A stretch of 64,000 nucleotides of DNA from Chitinophaga chungangae (GTDB lineage Bacteria; Bacteroidota; Bacteroidia; Chitinophagales; Chitinophagaceae): contig NZ_JAGHKP010000003.1 in NCBI RefSeq assembly GCF_017742215.1, positions 1,174,308-1,238,307 of the forward strand. Reading direction: 5' to 3'. The position numbers and the translations under genes were made by a program. Each line of letters begins with the position of its first letter. Positions within the stretch are counted from its first letter, which is position 1. This document shows positions 33,323 through 42,262 of this stretch, one piece after another. Under the pieces are notes generated by a model. The model was not told where the DNA came from. It made no database searches and saw only the letters and a list, made by a program, of their open reading frames with translations.

Positions 33323-33356
33323 ATAAAAAAATGCCGGCCCATCAAAGAGCCGGCAT
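33323..33356 (-). terminator. Intrinsic terminator after the FKBP gene
   Basis: AATGCCGGC / GCCGGCATT with a 10-nt loop; on the minus strand seven T follow. It ends the convergent FKBP gene. Confidence 0.85.
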
Positions 33357-33380
33357 TGATTATAATGATTCATTCACAGA

Positions 33381-34256
33381 TTACTTGGCAGGAGGCGGAG
33401 GCGTGGCAGGGATCTCTGCGGGAGCGCCCGGTTTCACGTCCAGCAGTTCAACGTCGAACACGAGGATGCTGTTGGGTTTGATGATCGGGCCGGAGCCTTG
33501 CAGGCCGTAAGCCAGTGAAGACGGGATCACCAGCGTGGCTTTGGAGCCTTTTTTCAGCTGGGCCAGGGCATCGTCCCATCCGGGAATAACACGGCCTTCG
33601 CCTACGTTGAATTTCAGGGGCTCCAGCGGCATGCCGGGGCGGATCGTTGAATCCACGTTGGAATCGAACTTGGTGCCGTCCATCAGTTTGCCGGTGTAGT
33701 TCACGGTCACTTCGTCGCCGGCTTTAGCCTGTGCACCGGTACCTTCCTGGGTTACAGCGATGTGTACGCCTTTGGGGGATTTGGTGGTTTTCAGGTTGTT
33801 TTTCTGGATGTATTCAGCGATTTCTTTTTCTTCCTGTGCGTTCTGTTTAGCGGCGGCATATTTGCTTTCCACCACGAAAGCCACTTTCATCACGTCGCCT
33901 TTTTTAGCCATGGGAGGCATCTGCGGCATGGAATCCACGGGCAGTACGAATACGGCGCTGTCACCTTCGGTGAGCATGGCGAAACCGTCCATCAGGTCGT
34001 ATTTGTCGCGGGATTCGGTGATCACCAGCGGCAGCGCGCTGCCTTGCTGCTGGCGGGAGCTCATCAACAGGGAATCGTTCAGGTAAGAAGCGAAGTGTAC
34101 CAGTACGGTATCGCCTTTCTTCAGTTTTTCACCCTTCCCGGCCTTTTCGATCGTAAAGGCGATGCCGCCCGGCGTTTTTTTCGGGCCGCTTTTACCACAG
34201 CTGGCCAGGGCCAGGGCTCCCAGTGATGCAGCAAGTAACAGGTTGTTCTTTTTCAT
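33381..34256 (-). CDS. FKBP-type peptidyl-prolyl cis-trans isomerase lipoprotein
   Basis: 291 residues from ATG 34256 (MKKNNLLLAASLGALALASC); the longer frame to 34313 would bury this signal peptide. Lipidated Cys20 follows LAS. The C-terminal FKBP domain (about 175-285) has VTVNYTGKLMDGTKFDSN, FNVGEGRVIPGWDDALAQLKKG and AYGLQGSGPIIKPNSILVFDVELL. An upstream region (about 35-150) has a similar order (GDTVLVHFASYLNDSLL, MDGFAMLTEGDSAVFVLP), which suggests a degenerate first FKBP domain. It would help fold proteins in the periplasm or at the outer membrane. Monocistronic. Confidence 0.92.
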   Translation of the reverse strand: MKKNNLLLAASLGALALASCGKSGPKKTPGGIAFTIEKAGKGEKLKKGDTVLVHFASYLNDSLLMSSRQQQGSALPLVITESRDKYDLMDGFAMLTEGDSAVFVLPVDSMPQMPPMAKKGDVMKVAFVVESKYAAAKQNAQEEKEIAEYIQKNNLKTTKSPKGVHIAVTQEGTGAQAKAGDEVTVNYTGKLMDGTKFDSNVDSTIRPGMPLEPLKFNVGEGRVIPGWDDALAQLKKGSKATLVIPSSLAYGLQGSGPIIKPNSILVFDVELLDVKPGAPAEIPATPPPPAK

Positions 34257-34325
34257 TTGTTCGTTTTGTTTTTTATGGTCAAACGGAACTTGCATCCCGC
34301 CTGTTTTCAGCATTCTGATTCATAA

Positions 34326-34350
34326 GTAATGAGGCCAACGGGCCTCATTT
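34326..34350 (-). terminator. Hairpin after the DHH phosphoesterase gene
   Basis: AATGAGGCC / GGCCTCATT, perfect 9-bp stem with a 4-nt loop, 33 bp beyond the minus-strand stop at 34383; only a weak T run follows. Confidence 0.55.
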
Positions 34351-34382
34351 CATTGATATATCATTCTATAATATTAATACTT

Positions 34383-35387
34383 TTACTGCAACAAATCCTC
34401 ATTTTCGTGCATCGCTTTCAGGAAACGCTGCACGGTCCTGTCCAGGGAATCGGTGCTCCGGCCTCCGGAAGCGTTAAAATGCCCGCCGCCGTCGAAATAT
34501 TTCCGCGCGAAAGTATTCACGTCAAAGTTGCCTTTGGAACGGAAAGAAAGCTTCACCTCGCTGTTACGGTCGATGATCAGCGCCGCTAATTTAATGCCTT
34601 GTATGGACAAAAGGAAATTTACCAGCCCTTCCGTATCGCCCGTTTGCAGGTCGAACCGTTTGAGGTCGCTGTAAGGGATCGCCATGATGGCGGTATTGGT
34701 TTCGTAATACACCTCCATGCGGTTCAGCAGGCTATGGCCGATGAAACGCAGGCGGTTCTCCAGGAAATTGTCGTAAATGGCCTGGTGGATATATTCATGC
34801 TCCAGCCCTCTTTCCAGCAGATCGGCCACCATTCGGTGCACGCGCGCCGACGTGGAAGCGAAGCGGAAAGACCCGGTATCCGTCATGGTACCGGCATAAA
34901 TGCACTGGGCGATGTCGTTGTCGATATAATGCTCGTCGCCGAGGCGGTAGATGAATTCGTACACCAGCAGGGCCGTGGAAGCCGCGGAGGTGTCGCTGGT
35001 GCCGTAATCGAAGTCCGGAGAAGGTTCCAGGTGATGGTCGATCAGCACTTTCACGCACTGCAGTTTGTCCAGGAAAGGCGCCAGGTTCTTGGTGCGGCTC
35101 ATGGTGTTGAAATCCAGGCAAAACAGCATTTCAACGCCCTCCAGCGCTTTGATCGACTTTTCCTGCGCCGATTCGAAATCGAGCACTCCTTCGCTGCCGG
35201 GCATCCATTTCAGGAAATCCGGGAAATTGGTGGGCGAAATAACCGTTACGTCGTGCCCTTTGCGCCGCAAATAGTGGTACAGGGCCAGTGAAGAACCCAT
35301 GGCGTCCGCATCAGGTTTCTGATGCATCGTCACCACTATTTTCTTGGGGCTGTCCAGCAGCGGCTTGATATCCTCGATCGGCTTCAT
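34383..35387 (-). CDS. DHH/DHHA1 phosphoesterase (NrnA-like oligoribonuclease / pAp phosphatase family)
   Basis: 334 residues. DHH motifs: VTMHQKPDADAMGSSLAL (metal ligands), LFCLDFNTMSR, and LIDHHLEPSPDFDY with the DHH triad; YAGTMTDTGSFRFASTS is motif IV. The C-terminal DHHA1 part ends in FARKYFDGGGHFNASGG. NrnA enzymes degrade very short RNA or pGpG and can dephosphorylate 3'-phosphoadenosine phosphate, with manganese. Which of these applies here is not decided by sequence. The gene is divergent from ndk and probably monocistronic. Confidence 0.9.
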   Translation of the reverse strand: MKPIEDIKPLLDSPKKIVVTMHQKPDADAMGSSLALYHYLRRKGHDVTVISPTNFPDFLKWMPGSEGVLDFESAQEKSIKALEGVEMLFCLDFNTMSRTKNLAPFLDKLQCVKVLIDHHLEPSPDFDYGTSDTSAASTALLVYEFIYRLGDEHYIDNDIAQCIYAGTMTDTGSFRFASTSARVHRMVADLLERGLEHEYIHQAIYDNFLENRLRFIGHSLLNRMEVYYETNTAIMAIPYSDLKRFDLQTGDTEGLVNFLLSIQGIKLAALIIDRNSEVKLSFRSKGNFDVNTFARKYFDGGGHFNASGGRSTDSLDRTVQRFLKAMHENEDLLQ

Positions 35388-35515
35388 TCCTAAACTGTAA
35401 TATTTTAATGTACAAGGTGTTGTGCAGCCAACTGCCTCCGTTCATGCAAACGAAGTGCGAAGTTCTTTATTTGAGCCAGAATTTCAAAATTTTTTACGGG
35501 TAATCAAAAACTGTT

Positions 35516-35523
35516 TACTTTTG
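35516..35523 (+). promoter_or_regulatory. -7 box of the ndk promoter
   Basis: TACTTTTG fits TAnnTTTG; TTTTTAC lies 18 bp upstream, as before purB. It places transcription start near 35530, after the first codons of the longest frame, supporting ATG 35567. Confidence 0.5.
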
Positions 35524-35566
35524 CGGCGCATTGAGGTTTTTTACCGTTAAACGACTAATTCACAAT

Positions 35567-35983
35567 ATGAGCAACAGAACATTTACCATGATCAAGCCCG
35601 ACGCAGTGCAGAACGGGCATATCGGCGGCATCCTGGACAAGATCTGCGCGGCAGGTTTCCGGATCGTAGCCATGAAACTGACCCGCCTGAGCGCTGAAAA
35701 AGCCGGCGAATTTTACGCAGTGCATAAAGAGCGGCCTTTTTACGGTGAACTCGTTGAATTTATGAGCAGCGGCCATATCGTTGCCGCTATTCTCGAGAAA
35801 AACAATGCAGTGGAAGACTTCCGCAAGCTGATCGGCGCCACCAACCCCGCCCAGGCCGAAGAAGGCACCATCCGCAAGATCTACGCTGAATCCATCGGCC
35901 GCAACGCCGTTCACGGTTCCGATTCAGACGAAAACGCCGCGATCGAAGGAAACTTCTTCTTTAGTGGCCTGGAGAAATTCTAA
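35567..35983 (+). CDS. ndk: Nucleoside diphosphate kinase
   Basis: 138 residues from ATG 35567 ([20 protein letters not shown]), the conserved start; the longer frame from 35531 overlaps the promoter. The phospho-accepting histidine is H116 in NAVHGSDS, the Ndk signature. The enzyme equalises nucleoside triphosphate pools by passing a phosphate from ATP through that histidine. Monocistronic, with a terminator 29 bp after the stop. Confidence 0.97.
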   Translation: MSNRTFTMIKPDAVQNGHIGGILDKICAAGFRIVAMKLTRLSAEKAGEFYAVHKERPFYGELVEFMSSGHIVAAILEKNNAVEDFRKLIGATNPAQAEEGTIRKIYAESIGRNAVHGSDSDENAAIEGNFFFSGLEKF

Positions 35984-36010
35984 GGAAAGTTCTCAACCTG
36001 AAATAATAAG

Positions 36011-36045
36011 GCGGTCTCCCCTCAAAGGGAGGCCGTTTCTTTTTT
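36011..36045 (+). terminator. Intrinsic terminator after ndk
   Basis: CGGTCTCCC / GGGAGGCCG (one G-T pair) with a 6-nt loop, followed by TTTCTTTTTT. Confidence 0.85.
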
Positions 36046-36065
36046 GCCGGAAGAATACAAACATG

Positions 36066-36098
36066 AAAAAAGCCCCGGCATTCCGCCGGGGCTTCATT
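36066..36098 (-). terminator. Intrinsic terminator after the pyruvate carboxylase gene
   Basis: AAGCCCCGGC / GCCGGGGCTT with a 5-nt loop; the minus-strand product continues into TTTTT. It faces the ndk terminator. Confidence 0.85.
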
Positions 36099-36120
36099 TT
36101 TATCAACATAATTCTCTTTC

Positions 36121-39100
36121 TTACTCTAACTCCACCACCAGGTCATCCTGCTGCACCATCGTGCCTTCACGCAGGTGGATGGTCTTCACTTTCGTATCGC
36201 GTGTGGCCGTTACCGTTGTTTCCATCTTCATCGCTTCGATGATGAACAGCGGCGTGTTGGCGCTGATCGCGTCGCCGGATTTTACCAGCACTTTCGAAAG
36301 TTTGCCCTGCAAAGGCGCGCCCACTTCCTGCTCGGGATTGCTCACTTTTTTATTGACCGGCACTTCGCTTTTCACCGCGCGGTCGCGCACCTGCACACGG
36401 CGGGTATAACCGTTCAGCTCAAACACTACGGTACGCATGCCGCTTTCGTCGGCAGGCAGCACATACAGCAGTTTTACGATGATGGTCTTGCCCTTGCCAA
36501 GCGTGATCAGGATCTCCTCTCCCAGCCTCAGGCCGTAGAAAAACGCCGGTGTGGGAATTGCTTCCACGTTGCCGAAGATCTGGGCGTGCTGGTAATATTC
36601 CTCGAACACTTTCGGGAACATATGATAGCTCAGGTAATCCAGGAACTCGGCCAGCGGGTATTTCAGCTGGAAGGCGGCAAAGTCGCTGTCGAAGTCCACT
36701 GCCGCGAGATGCGCGTTAGGTTTGCCTTTCAGCGGTTCCTGCCCTTTCAGCACGATCTTTTGCAGCGGCTGCGGGAACCCGCCGTAGGGCTGACCGATCT
36801 CGCCTTTGAAGAAACCCTGCACAGACGCGGGGAACGCCAGGTTGCGCGTTTCGTCCATCACATCGGCGGCGGTAAGGTTGTTGGAAGTCATGAACAGCGC
36901 CATGTCTCCCACTACTTTCGAGCTGGGCGTTACTTTCACGATGTCGCCGAACAGCTGGTTCACCACGGCGTAGTTGTGCTTGATGGTTTCCAGCTTGTCG
37001 CCAAGACCGAGCGATTCCGCCTGCTGGCGCAGGTTGGAATATTGACCGCCGGGAATTTCGTTTTCGTACACCTGCGCGGTGCCCGCTTTCATATCCGATT
37101 CGAAGGGATAGTAGTACTCGCGCACATCTTCCCAGTAATTGCTGTATTCGTTGAGGGAAGCCAGGTTCATGGGCTGGCTGCGCTCGTGGCCTTCCAGGAT
37201 GGCGGCCATGGAGTTGAGGTTCGGCTGCGAGGTAAGCCCGCTGAGCGATGCGATGGCGCAATCCACCACGTTCACGCCGGCCTCGATGGCTTTCAGGTAG
37301 CTGGCTGCCTGAACAGACGCGGTATCGTGCGTATGCAGCACTATCGGCAGCTTCACGGTGTCGCGGAGCGCGCCGACCAGTACGGTGGCGGCTTGCGGCT
37401 TCAGCAAACCCGCCATGTCTTTTATGCAGAGCATGTGCGCTCCGGCGTCTTCCAGGCGTTTGGCCAGGTCCAGGTAATAATCGAGCGTGTATTTGCTGTT
37501 CTCCTTGTTCAGGATGTCGCCGGTATAACTGATGGCGGCCTGGGCCAGCGAAGTGGTGTTGTTGCGCACAAAACCGATGCTGGGCGTCATGGCGCCGATG
37601 TCGTTGAGCGAATCGAAGATGCGGAAGATATCGATGCCGTTTTCCGCCGCCTTTTCGATGAACTTCGCGATGAGGTTCTCCGGGTAAGCGGAATAACCTA
37701 CGGCGTTGGAGCCGCGGAACAGCATCTGGAGCAGCACGTTAGGCATGGCCTGCCGCATGAGCTGCAGCCTGCGCCAGGGGCATTCGTGCAGGAAACGCAT
37801 AGCCACGTCGAAAGTAGCGCCACCCCATACTTCCATGGAGAAGATCTGCGGGTTGTTGCGCGCATAACCTTCGGCTACGGCCAGTATGTCTTTGGTGCGC
37901 ACGCGCGTGGCCAGCAGGCTCTGGTGCGCATCGCGGTAAGTGGTGTCTGTAAAATAGACCGGTTTTTCGTTGCGCAGCCATTTGCTGAACTCCTCGCGGC
38001 CCATAGACAGCAGTTTGTTGCGGCTGCCTTCCGGCACGGGCGCCAGCGGGTCGAACGAAGGAACGTGCGGCGTGCGGAACTTGCGGCCGTCGTACTGGCC
38101 TTTTACGTCGGGGTGACCGTTCACCGTTACGTCTGCGATGTACATCAGCGTTTTGGTGGCGCGGTCGCGTATCGGCGAAAGTTTGAACAGTTCCGGGTGC
38201 TGGTCTATGAAACTTACCGTGCAGTTGCCTTTGCGGAAAGTATCGTGGGTGATCACGTTCTCCAGGAAGCGGATATTCGTTTTCACGCCCCTGATCCTGA
38301 ACTCTTTCAAAGTGCGCAGCAGGCGGCTGGCCGCTCCGCTGAGCGTACGGCCCGAAGCCGTTACTTTTACAAGCATGGAATCGAAGAAGGGCGAGATCTT
38401 CACGCCGGAATAGGCGCTGCCTTCATCCAGCCGGATGCCGAAACCGCCCGCGTTGCGATAAGCGATCACGGTGCCGTAATCGGGCGTGAAATTATTTTCC
38501 GGGTCTTCCGTGGTTACGCGGCACTGGATGGCAAAACCGTTCAGGCGCACATCGTCCTGGCTTTTGAGGAAGATCTCGGGATCGGACAAATGATGGCCTT
38601 TGGCGATCAGTATCTGCGAACGCACGATGTCGATGCCGGTCACTTCTTCCGTTACCGTATGCTCCACCTGGATGCGCGGGTTCACTTCAATGAAATAGAC
38701 CTTGTTCTGACGGTCTACCAGGAACTCCACGGTGCCTACGTTATTATATCTTACTTCGCGGGCTAACGCCAACGCATATCCGTAAATTTCATTGCGTGTT
38801 TCGAGGGGCAGATTGGGAGACGGGGCGATCTCCACCACTTTTTGGAAACGGCGCTGCACGGAGCAGTCGCGTTCGTAGAGGTGTACGATGTTACCGTGGT
38901 TGTCGCCCATCAGCTGCACTTCGATGTGTTTGGGCTCTTCGATGAACTTTTCGATGAAGATGGTATCGTCTCCGAAAGCTTTACCGGCTTCGCTGCGAGC
39001 TTCCAGGAAGGATTTCTCCAGCTGGCTTTCCTCGCGCACCACGCGCATGCCGCGGCCGCCGCCGCCCGCTGCGGCTTTGAGGATAATGGGCAGGCCAATG

Positions 39101-39570
39101 CGTTTGGCTTCCTTTTTTACCGTCGCCACATCGGTCAGCTTTTCCTGGCTGTCTTCGATGAGAGGCACATTTACTTTACGGGCAAGGGTTTTGGCGGCCA
39201 CTTTGTCGCCCAGCTGGGCCATTACTTCATGGTCGGGGCCAACGAAAATGATGCCTTCCTCCTTGCACCTGCGTGCGAAATGCATGTTTTCGCTGAGAAA
39301 ACCGTAACCCGGATGAATCGCGTCTACCTGCTGGGATTTAGCGAGGTGAATAATGGCTTCAATGTCTAGGTACGGCTTCAGGGGCTCGTCGTCTTTTCCG
39401 ATCTGGTAAGCTTCATCCGCCTTGTAACGATGGAGGGAGTAACGGTCTTCATAAGTGAAGATCGCCACGGTCCTTATCCTTAATTCCGAGGCTGCTCTTA
39501 AAATCCGCACGGCAATCTCGCCGCGGTTAGCTACTAACAGCTTGTGTATCCTTTTTAGCGAATCCGACAT
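36121..39570 (-). CDS. pyc: Pyruvate carboxylase
   Basis: 1149 residues with all domains of the single-chain enzyme. Biotin carboxylase (1-460): KLLVANRGEIAVRI, the glycine-rich ATP loop AAAGGGGRGMRVV, and EVNPRIQVEHTVTEE. Carboxyltransferase (about 545-830): DTTYRDAHQSLLATRVRTKD, LHTHDTASVQAASYLKA. Allosteric/tetramerisation region (about 850-1060). Biotin carrier: EAMKMETT with the biotinyl Lys1115, 34 residues from the end. It carboxylates pyruvate to oxaloacetate with ATP and bicarbonate, refilling the TCA cycle. Monocistronic with its own terminator. Confidence 0.98.
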   Translation of the reverse strand: MSDSLKRIHKLLVANRGEIAVRILRAASELRIRTVAIFTYEDRYSLHRYKADEAYQIGKDDEPLKPYLDIEAIIHLAKSQQVDAIHPGYGFLSENMHFARRCKEEGIIFVGPDHEVMAQLGDKVAAKTLARKVNVPLIEDSQEKLTDVATVKKEAKRIGLPIILKAAAGGGGRGMRVVREESQLEKSFLEARSEAGKAFGDDTIFIEKFIEEPKHIEVQLMGDNHGNIVHLYERDCSVQRRFQKVVEIAPSPNLPLETRNEIYGYALALAREVRYNNVGTVEFLVDRQNKVYFIEVNPRIQVEHTVTEEVTGIDIVRSQILIAKGHHLSDPEIFLKSQDDVRLNGFAIQCRVTTEDPENNFTPDYGTVIAYRNAGGFGIRLDEGSAYSGVKISPFFDSMLVKVTASGRTLSGAASRLLRTLKEFRIRGVKTNIRFLENVITHDTFRKGNCTVSFIDQHPELFKLSPIRDRATKTLMYIADVTVNGHPDVKGQYDGRKFRTPHVPSFDPLAPVPEGSRNKLLSMGREEFSKWLRNEKPVYFTDTTYRDAHQSLLATRVRTKDILAVAEGYARNNPQIFSMEVWGGATFDVAMRFLHECPWRRLQLMRQAMPNVLLQMLFRGSNAVGYSAYPENLIAKFIEKAAENGIDIFRIFDSLNDIGAMTPSIGFVRNNTTSLAQAAISYTGDILNKENSKYTLDYYLDLAKRLEDAGAHMLCIKDMAGLLKPQAATVLVGALRDTVKLPIVLHTHDTASVQAASYLKAIEAGVNVVDCAIASLSGLTSQPNLNSMAAILEGHERSQPMNLASLNEYSNYWEDVREYYYPFESDMKAGTAQVYENEIPGGQYSNLRQQAESLGLGDKLETIKHNYAVVNQLFGDIVKVTPSSKVVGDMALFMTSNNLTAADVMDETRNLAFPASVQGFFKGEIGQPYGGFPQPLQKIVLKGQEPLKGKPNAHLAAVDFDSDFAAFQLKYPLAEFLDYLSYHMFPKVFEEYYQHAQIFGNVEAIPTPAFFYGLRLGEEILITLGKGKTIIVKLLYVLPADESGMRTVVFELNGYTRRVQVRDRAVKSEVPVNKKVSNPEQEVGAPLQGKLSKVLVKSGDAISANTPLFIIEAMKMETTVTATRDTKVKTIHLREGTMVQQDDLVVELE

Positions 39571-39877
39571 AACGTTGGTTTGGCAGTCAATATAACATTT
39601 ATGCTAAAAATCAGCGGGCATAAAAGTAGTGAAAGAAACCTATTTTTTCTTTGTTTATTTCTAAAAATTGCAAGGGATTTCTAAAATATATTCAAACATG
39701 CATGTCATAAAAGCTGTTTTGTCCAAAAATATCCACATTAATAAAAAAAATATTTAATACAACCCCTGTGGTGTGTAGCAGATACGCTATGGCCGCGGAT
39801 AACGGGCGACGCGTCAATGACGGATTTATACAATGTGTGATGAGCGGGCTTTTGGAGAAGAATATTATCTTGCGGCC
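39571..39877. other. Intergenic region between pyc and xerD
   Basis: AT-rich, with no coding frame that I can support. It holds a 10-bp palindrome ACATGCATGT (39696-39705) and runs of A. A short frame to 39833 continues in phase with xerD but has no family resemblance. The pyc and xerD promoters must lie here; no exact TAnnTTTG box was found for either. Confidence 0.4.
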
Positions 39878-40774
39878 ATGTGGGAAGCAGCGATCAACGG
39901 ATTTAAGATTCACCTCAGGCTGGAACGCTCCCTGTCCGCCAACACCATCGAGGCGTACGAGCGGGACGTGCTGGCGCTTACCCGTTACCTCGTTATGGAA
40001 AACAAACCCCTCGCCCTGGAAGACGTGACGCTGGAAGAGCTGCAGGGCTGCGTGCGGTGGATCGCTTCCCTGGGCATGACCGCCACGTCGCAAAGCAGGA
40101 TCATTTCGGGAATCAAGACGTTTTTCCGGTTCCTGCTGCTGCAGGACATGATCAAGGCCGACCCTACCCAATTGCTGGAAGCGCCCAAAGTGCGCCGCAA
40201 GCTGCCCGATTTTCTCAGCTTTGAGGAAATAGAAAAACTCATCGGGCAGATAGACCTCAGCAAACCCGAAGGCCACCGCAACAAAGCCATCCTCGAAACC
40301 ATGTACAGCTGCGGGCTGCGCGTCAGCGAAGCAGTGAGCCTCCAGATCTCGCATCTTTATTTCGACGAAGGTTTCGTGCGCGTGATCGGCAAGGGCAATA
40401 AAGAAAGGCTGATCCCCATCGGCAGCTCCGCCGTAAAATATATAGAGATGTATTACGAAAGCACCCGCCGGCACATGGCGGTGAAAAAGGGGCATGAGGA
40501 CGTGCTGTTCCTCAACCGGCGGGGCGCCGCGCTCAGCCGCGTGATGATCTTTCTGATGATCAAGGACCTGGCGGCCAAGGCGCAGATCAATAAAACCATT
40601 TCACCGCATACCTTCAGGCATTCTTTCGCCACCCACCTGGTGGAAGGCGGGGCGGACCTGGTGGCCGTGCAGGAAATGCTGGGCCACGAAAGCATTACCA
40701 CCACCGAGATCTACACCCATCTCAACCGAGAATACCTGCGCGACATGCTTCAGCAGTACCACCCGGGCTTCTGA
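39878..40774 (+). CDS. xerD: Tyrosine site-specific recombinase XerD
   Basis: 298 residues from ATG 39878 (MWEAAINGFKIHLRLERSLS); an in-frame ATG at 39833 would add 15 residues not usual for XerD. The N-terminal SAM-like domain has SANTIEAYERDVLALTRYL. Catalytic residues: R148 (GLRVSE), K172 (GKGNKER), H244 and R247 (HTFRHSFATH), H270 (GHESITTT) and nucleophile Y279 (EIYTHL). With XerC it resolves chromosome dimers at dif. The single Xer of some Bacteroidota is also named XerC or XerD, so the letter is less sure than the function. No attachment site or phage gene adjoins, so it is not a mobile-element integrase. Confidence 0.93.
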   Translation: MWEAAINGFKIHLRLERSLSANTIEAYERDVLALTRYLVMENKPLALEDVTLEELQGCVRWIASLGMTATSQSRIISGIKTFFRFLLLQDMIKADPTQLLEAPKVRRKLPDFLSFEEIEKLIGQIDLSKPEGHRNKAILETMYSCGLRVSEAVSLQISHLYFDEGFVRVIGKGNKERLIPIGSSAVKYIEMYYESTRRHMAVKKGHEDVLFLNRRGAALSRVMIFLMIKDLAAKAQINKTISPHTFRHSFATHLVEGGADLVAVQEMLGHESITTTEIYTHLNREYLRDMLQQYHPGF

Positions 40775-40871
40775 CGGCCCCATCGCGGGGCCTGGACATA
40801 CACGTCCGGGTATCCAGTAAAAAACCAAAAAAACGATTTTGAAGAACCTTCAACGGCGGAAGGAGAAAAAA

Positions 40872-40913
40872 AACAGCTGCCCGTTGAGGCTTGGCTGAGG
40901 GTAGGCAGCTGTT
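40872..40913 (-). terminator. Intrinsic terminator after the gene of unknown function at 40945
   Basis: AACAGCTGCC / GGCAGCTGTT, a perfect 10-bp stem with a 22-nt loop; on the minus strand eight T follow. Confidence 0.8.
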
Positions 40914-40944
40914 CGTATATTGGGGCTTTTCCAACATTGGAGGA

Positions 40945-41787
40945 CTAGTACACGACGTACCGGTCTTTATAATTGCTTCTTGCGCTTTTGTTACTGATAA
41001 AGTCACTGATCCAGCCGGTAAGCCGGGCCGCTTTTTTTTCCGCGGCGGCGGGCACTACGGCGAGGTTAATTTTGGTGCAATTGGCGATCTGCTGTCTTTC
41101 GGGCTGCAGGGCGTTGTCCGGGTTTTCGGTCCAGACCATGCCATGGTTGCCGGATACCTTGAAATAAACGTCCGGCCCCGATTTGCCGCGGGGGCGGTTG
41201 AAATACATTTTATAGCGGCCGTTTTCGCCGGTGAAAGCGAAAGCCAGCAATTTTTGCGTGAGCGCGTTGTACACTTCCACCCGCACGCCTTTCATGGCTT
41301 CATGCGTCTCAAAATGCCTGACGGTGCCGGCCAGCGCCCATGCGCCGAACTCGCGGCGGATGGCGGACCATTTTTCGGAAGGCACCACGTAAGCGAAAGC
41401 GGCCAGGTATTTGTCGCGCGAGCGTTTCCAGTGCGGCACGAAAGTGCTGAGATGATACTGCAGCCATTCCTGCTGCCCCTGCCCCCTGCCGGGAACATCG
41501 TTCAGGCAGATATCCATTTCCAACGGCTCGGTGAACAGGTGCAGTTCCTCCCAACCGATGCTGAAATTGCCCCGTTCGTCCAGCCGGGATTCGGCCAACA
41601 GGCGTTCTTCCTTGGCCTGCACGTCCCTTTCAGACAGCAGCCTCAGATCTTTAAAGATGCCGCGCGCCAATTCGTCCGCCCCATAAGGCGTGCCTGGCAG
41701 ATAGATCCGGATGCGGGCGTTGGCGAGGGGTTCGATACACTCTTCACAGATCAACGCAGAAATGTTTCCGATCAACAGGTAACTCAT
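40945..41787 (-). CDS. Protein of unknown function with two transthyretin-like beta domains
   Basis: 280 residues from ATG 41787 (MSYLLIGNISALICEECIEP; ATG 41796 is also possible). I do not know the family. Two segments resemble carboxypeptidase-regulatory or transthyretin-like beta-sandwiches: residues 1-95 (ISALICEECIEPLANARIRIY ... LDERGNFSIGW) and residues 150-215 (AGTVRHFETHEAMKGVRVEVY ... FTGENGRYKMYF). No signal peptide is visible, so it may be cytoplasmic, which is unusual for such folds. It is divergent from the signalling cluster at 42263 across a 475-bp region with two perfect inverted repeats, and could be its regulated output. Confidence 0.55.
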   Translation of the reverse strand: MSYLLIGNISALICEECIEPLANARIRIYLPGTPYGADELARGIFKDLRLLSERDVQAKEERLLAESRLDERGNFSIGWEELHLFTEPLEMDICLNDVPGRGQGQQEWLQYHLSTFVPHWKRSRDKYLAAFAYVVPSEKWSAIRREFGAWALAGTVRHFETHEAMKGVRVEVYNALTQKLLAFAFTGENGRYKMYFNRPRGKSGPDVYFKVSGNHGMVWTENPDNALQPERQQIANCTKINLAVVPAAAEKKAARLTGWISDFISNKSARSNYKDRYVVY

Positions 41788-42262
41788 AGCGATCACAAAT
41801 TTGGTTTCAATAAATTGGGGATAACTGTTCTTTTATTCTCATGTCTGTCCTTCTCAATCCTGCCGGTATCCGGGCCACCGGCCAGCCCTCTGCATACTAA
41901 CGAAACAAACGATGGTAGAAAGGCCCGAGTGCGTGTAAAAAAGTATTGGAATTAACACGGTCCTTATTCCTCCTTACGTCTTCATGTCACTTTGCAAAGG
42001 TTAATAAGAATGCGTTTTCAATCAAGCGTTCAACCCCGGAAAATGCGAATGCGTATTTCTACGCATTTTACGCGGAGAAACCCCTAAAAGGGCATACCCA
42101 GGTTTGGGTATAAACCTTCCGGAATCCGCAGTGGGCGCGTCCGCAAATCATTTCCAGCGGAGGAAACCGGCCATTTTGCCGCATCCGGCCGCCTTTGAAA
42201 AGTGGGATTTTGTAATAATTTTACCGGCGACATTTTCTAACTAACTCTTAAAAAGGCAAAAC
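41788..42262. other. Long regulatory region between the beta-domain gene and the signalling cluster
   Basis: 475 bp without a supported gene. It holds AATGCGTA-TTTC-TACGCATT (42048-42067, perfect 8-bp arms) and ATACCCA-GGTT-TGGGTAT (42094-42111, perfect 7-bp arms), 45 bp apart centre to centre, and further AATGCG repeats at 42009 and 42043. The length and symmetry suggest regulation of one or both divergent genes, perhaps by the response regulator at 44150. Confidence 0.45.

Noticed and set aside
36175-38766. An 863-codon open frame opposite pyruvate carboxylase
   Set aside because: Histidine-, arginine- and valine-rich composition typical of an antisense shadow; no domain, and pyc is complete on the other strand.
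39878-40774. The tyrosine recombinase as a sign of an integrated element
   Set aside because: It has the XerD type and full housekeeping context; there are no attachment-site repeats, phage genes or transfer genes nearby.
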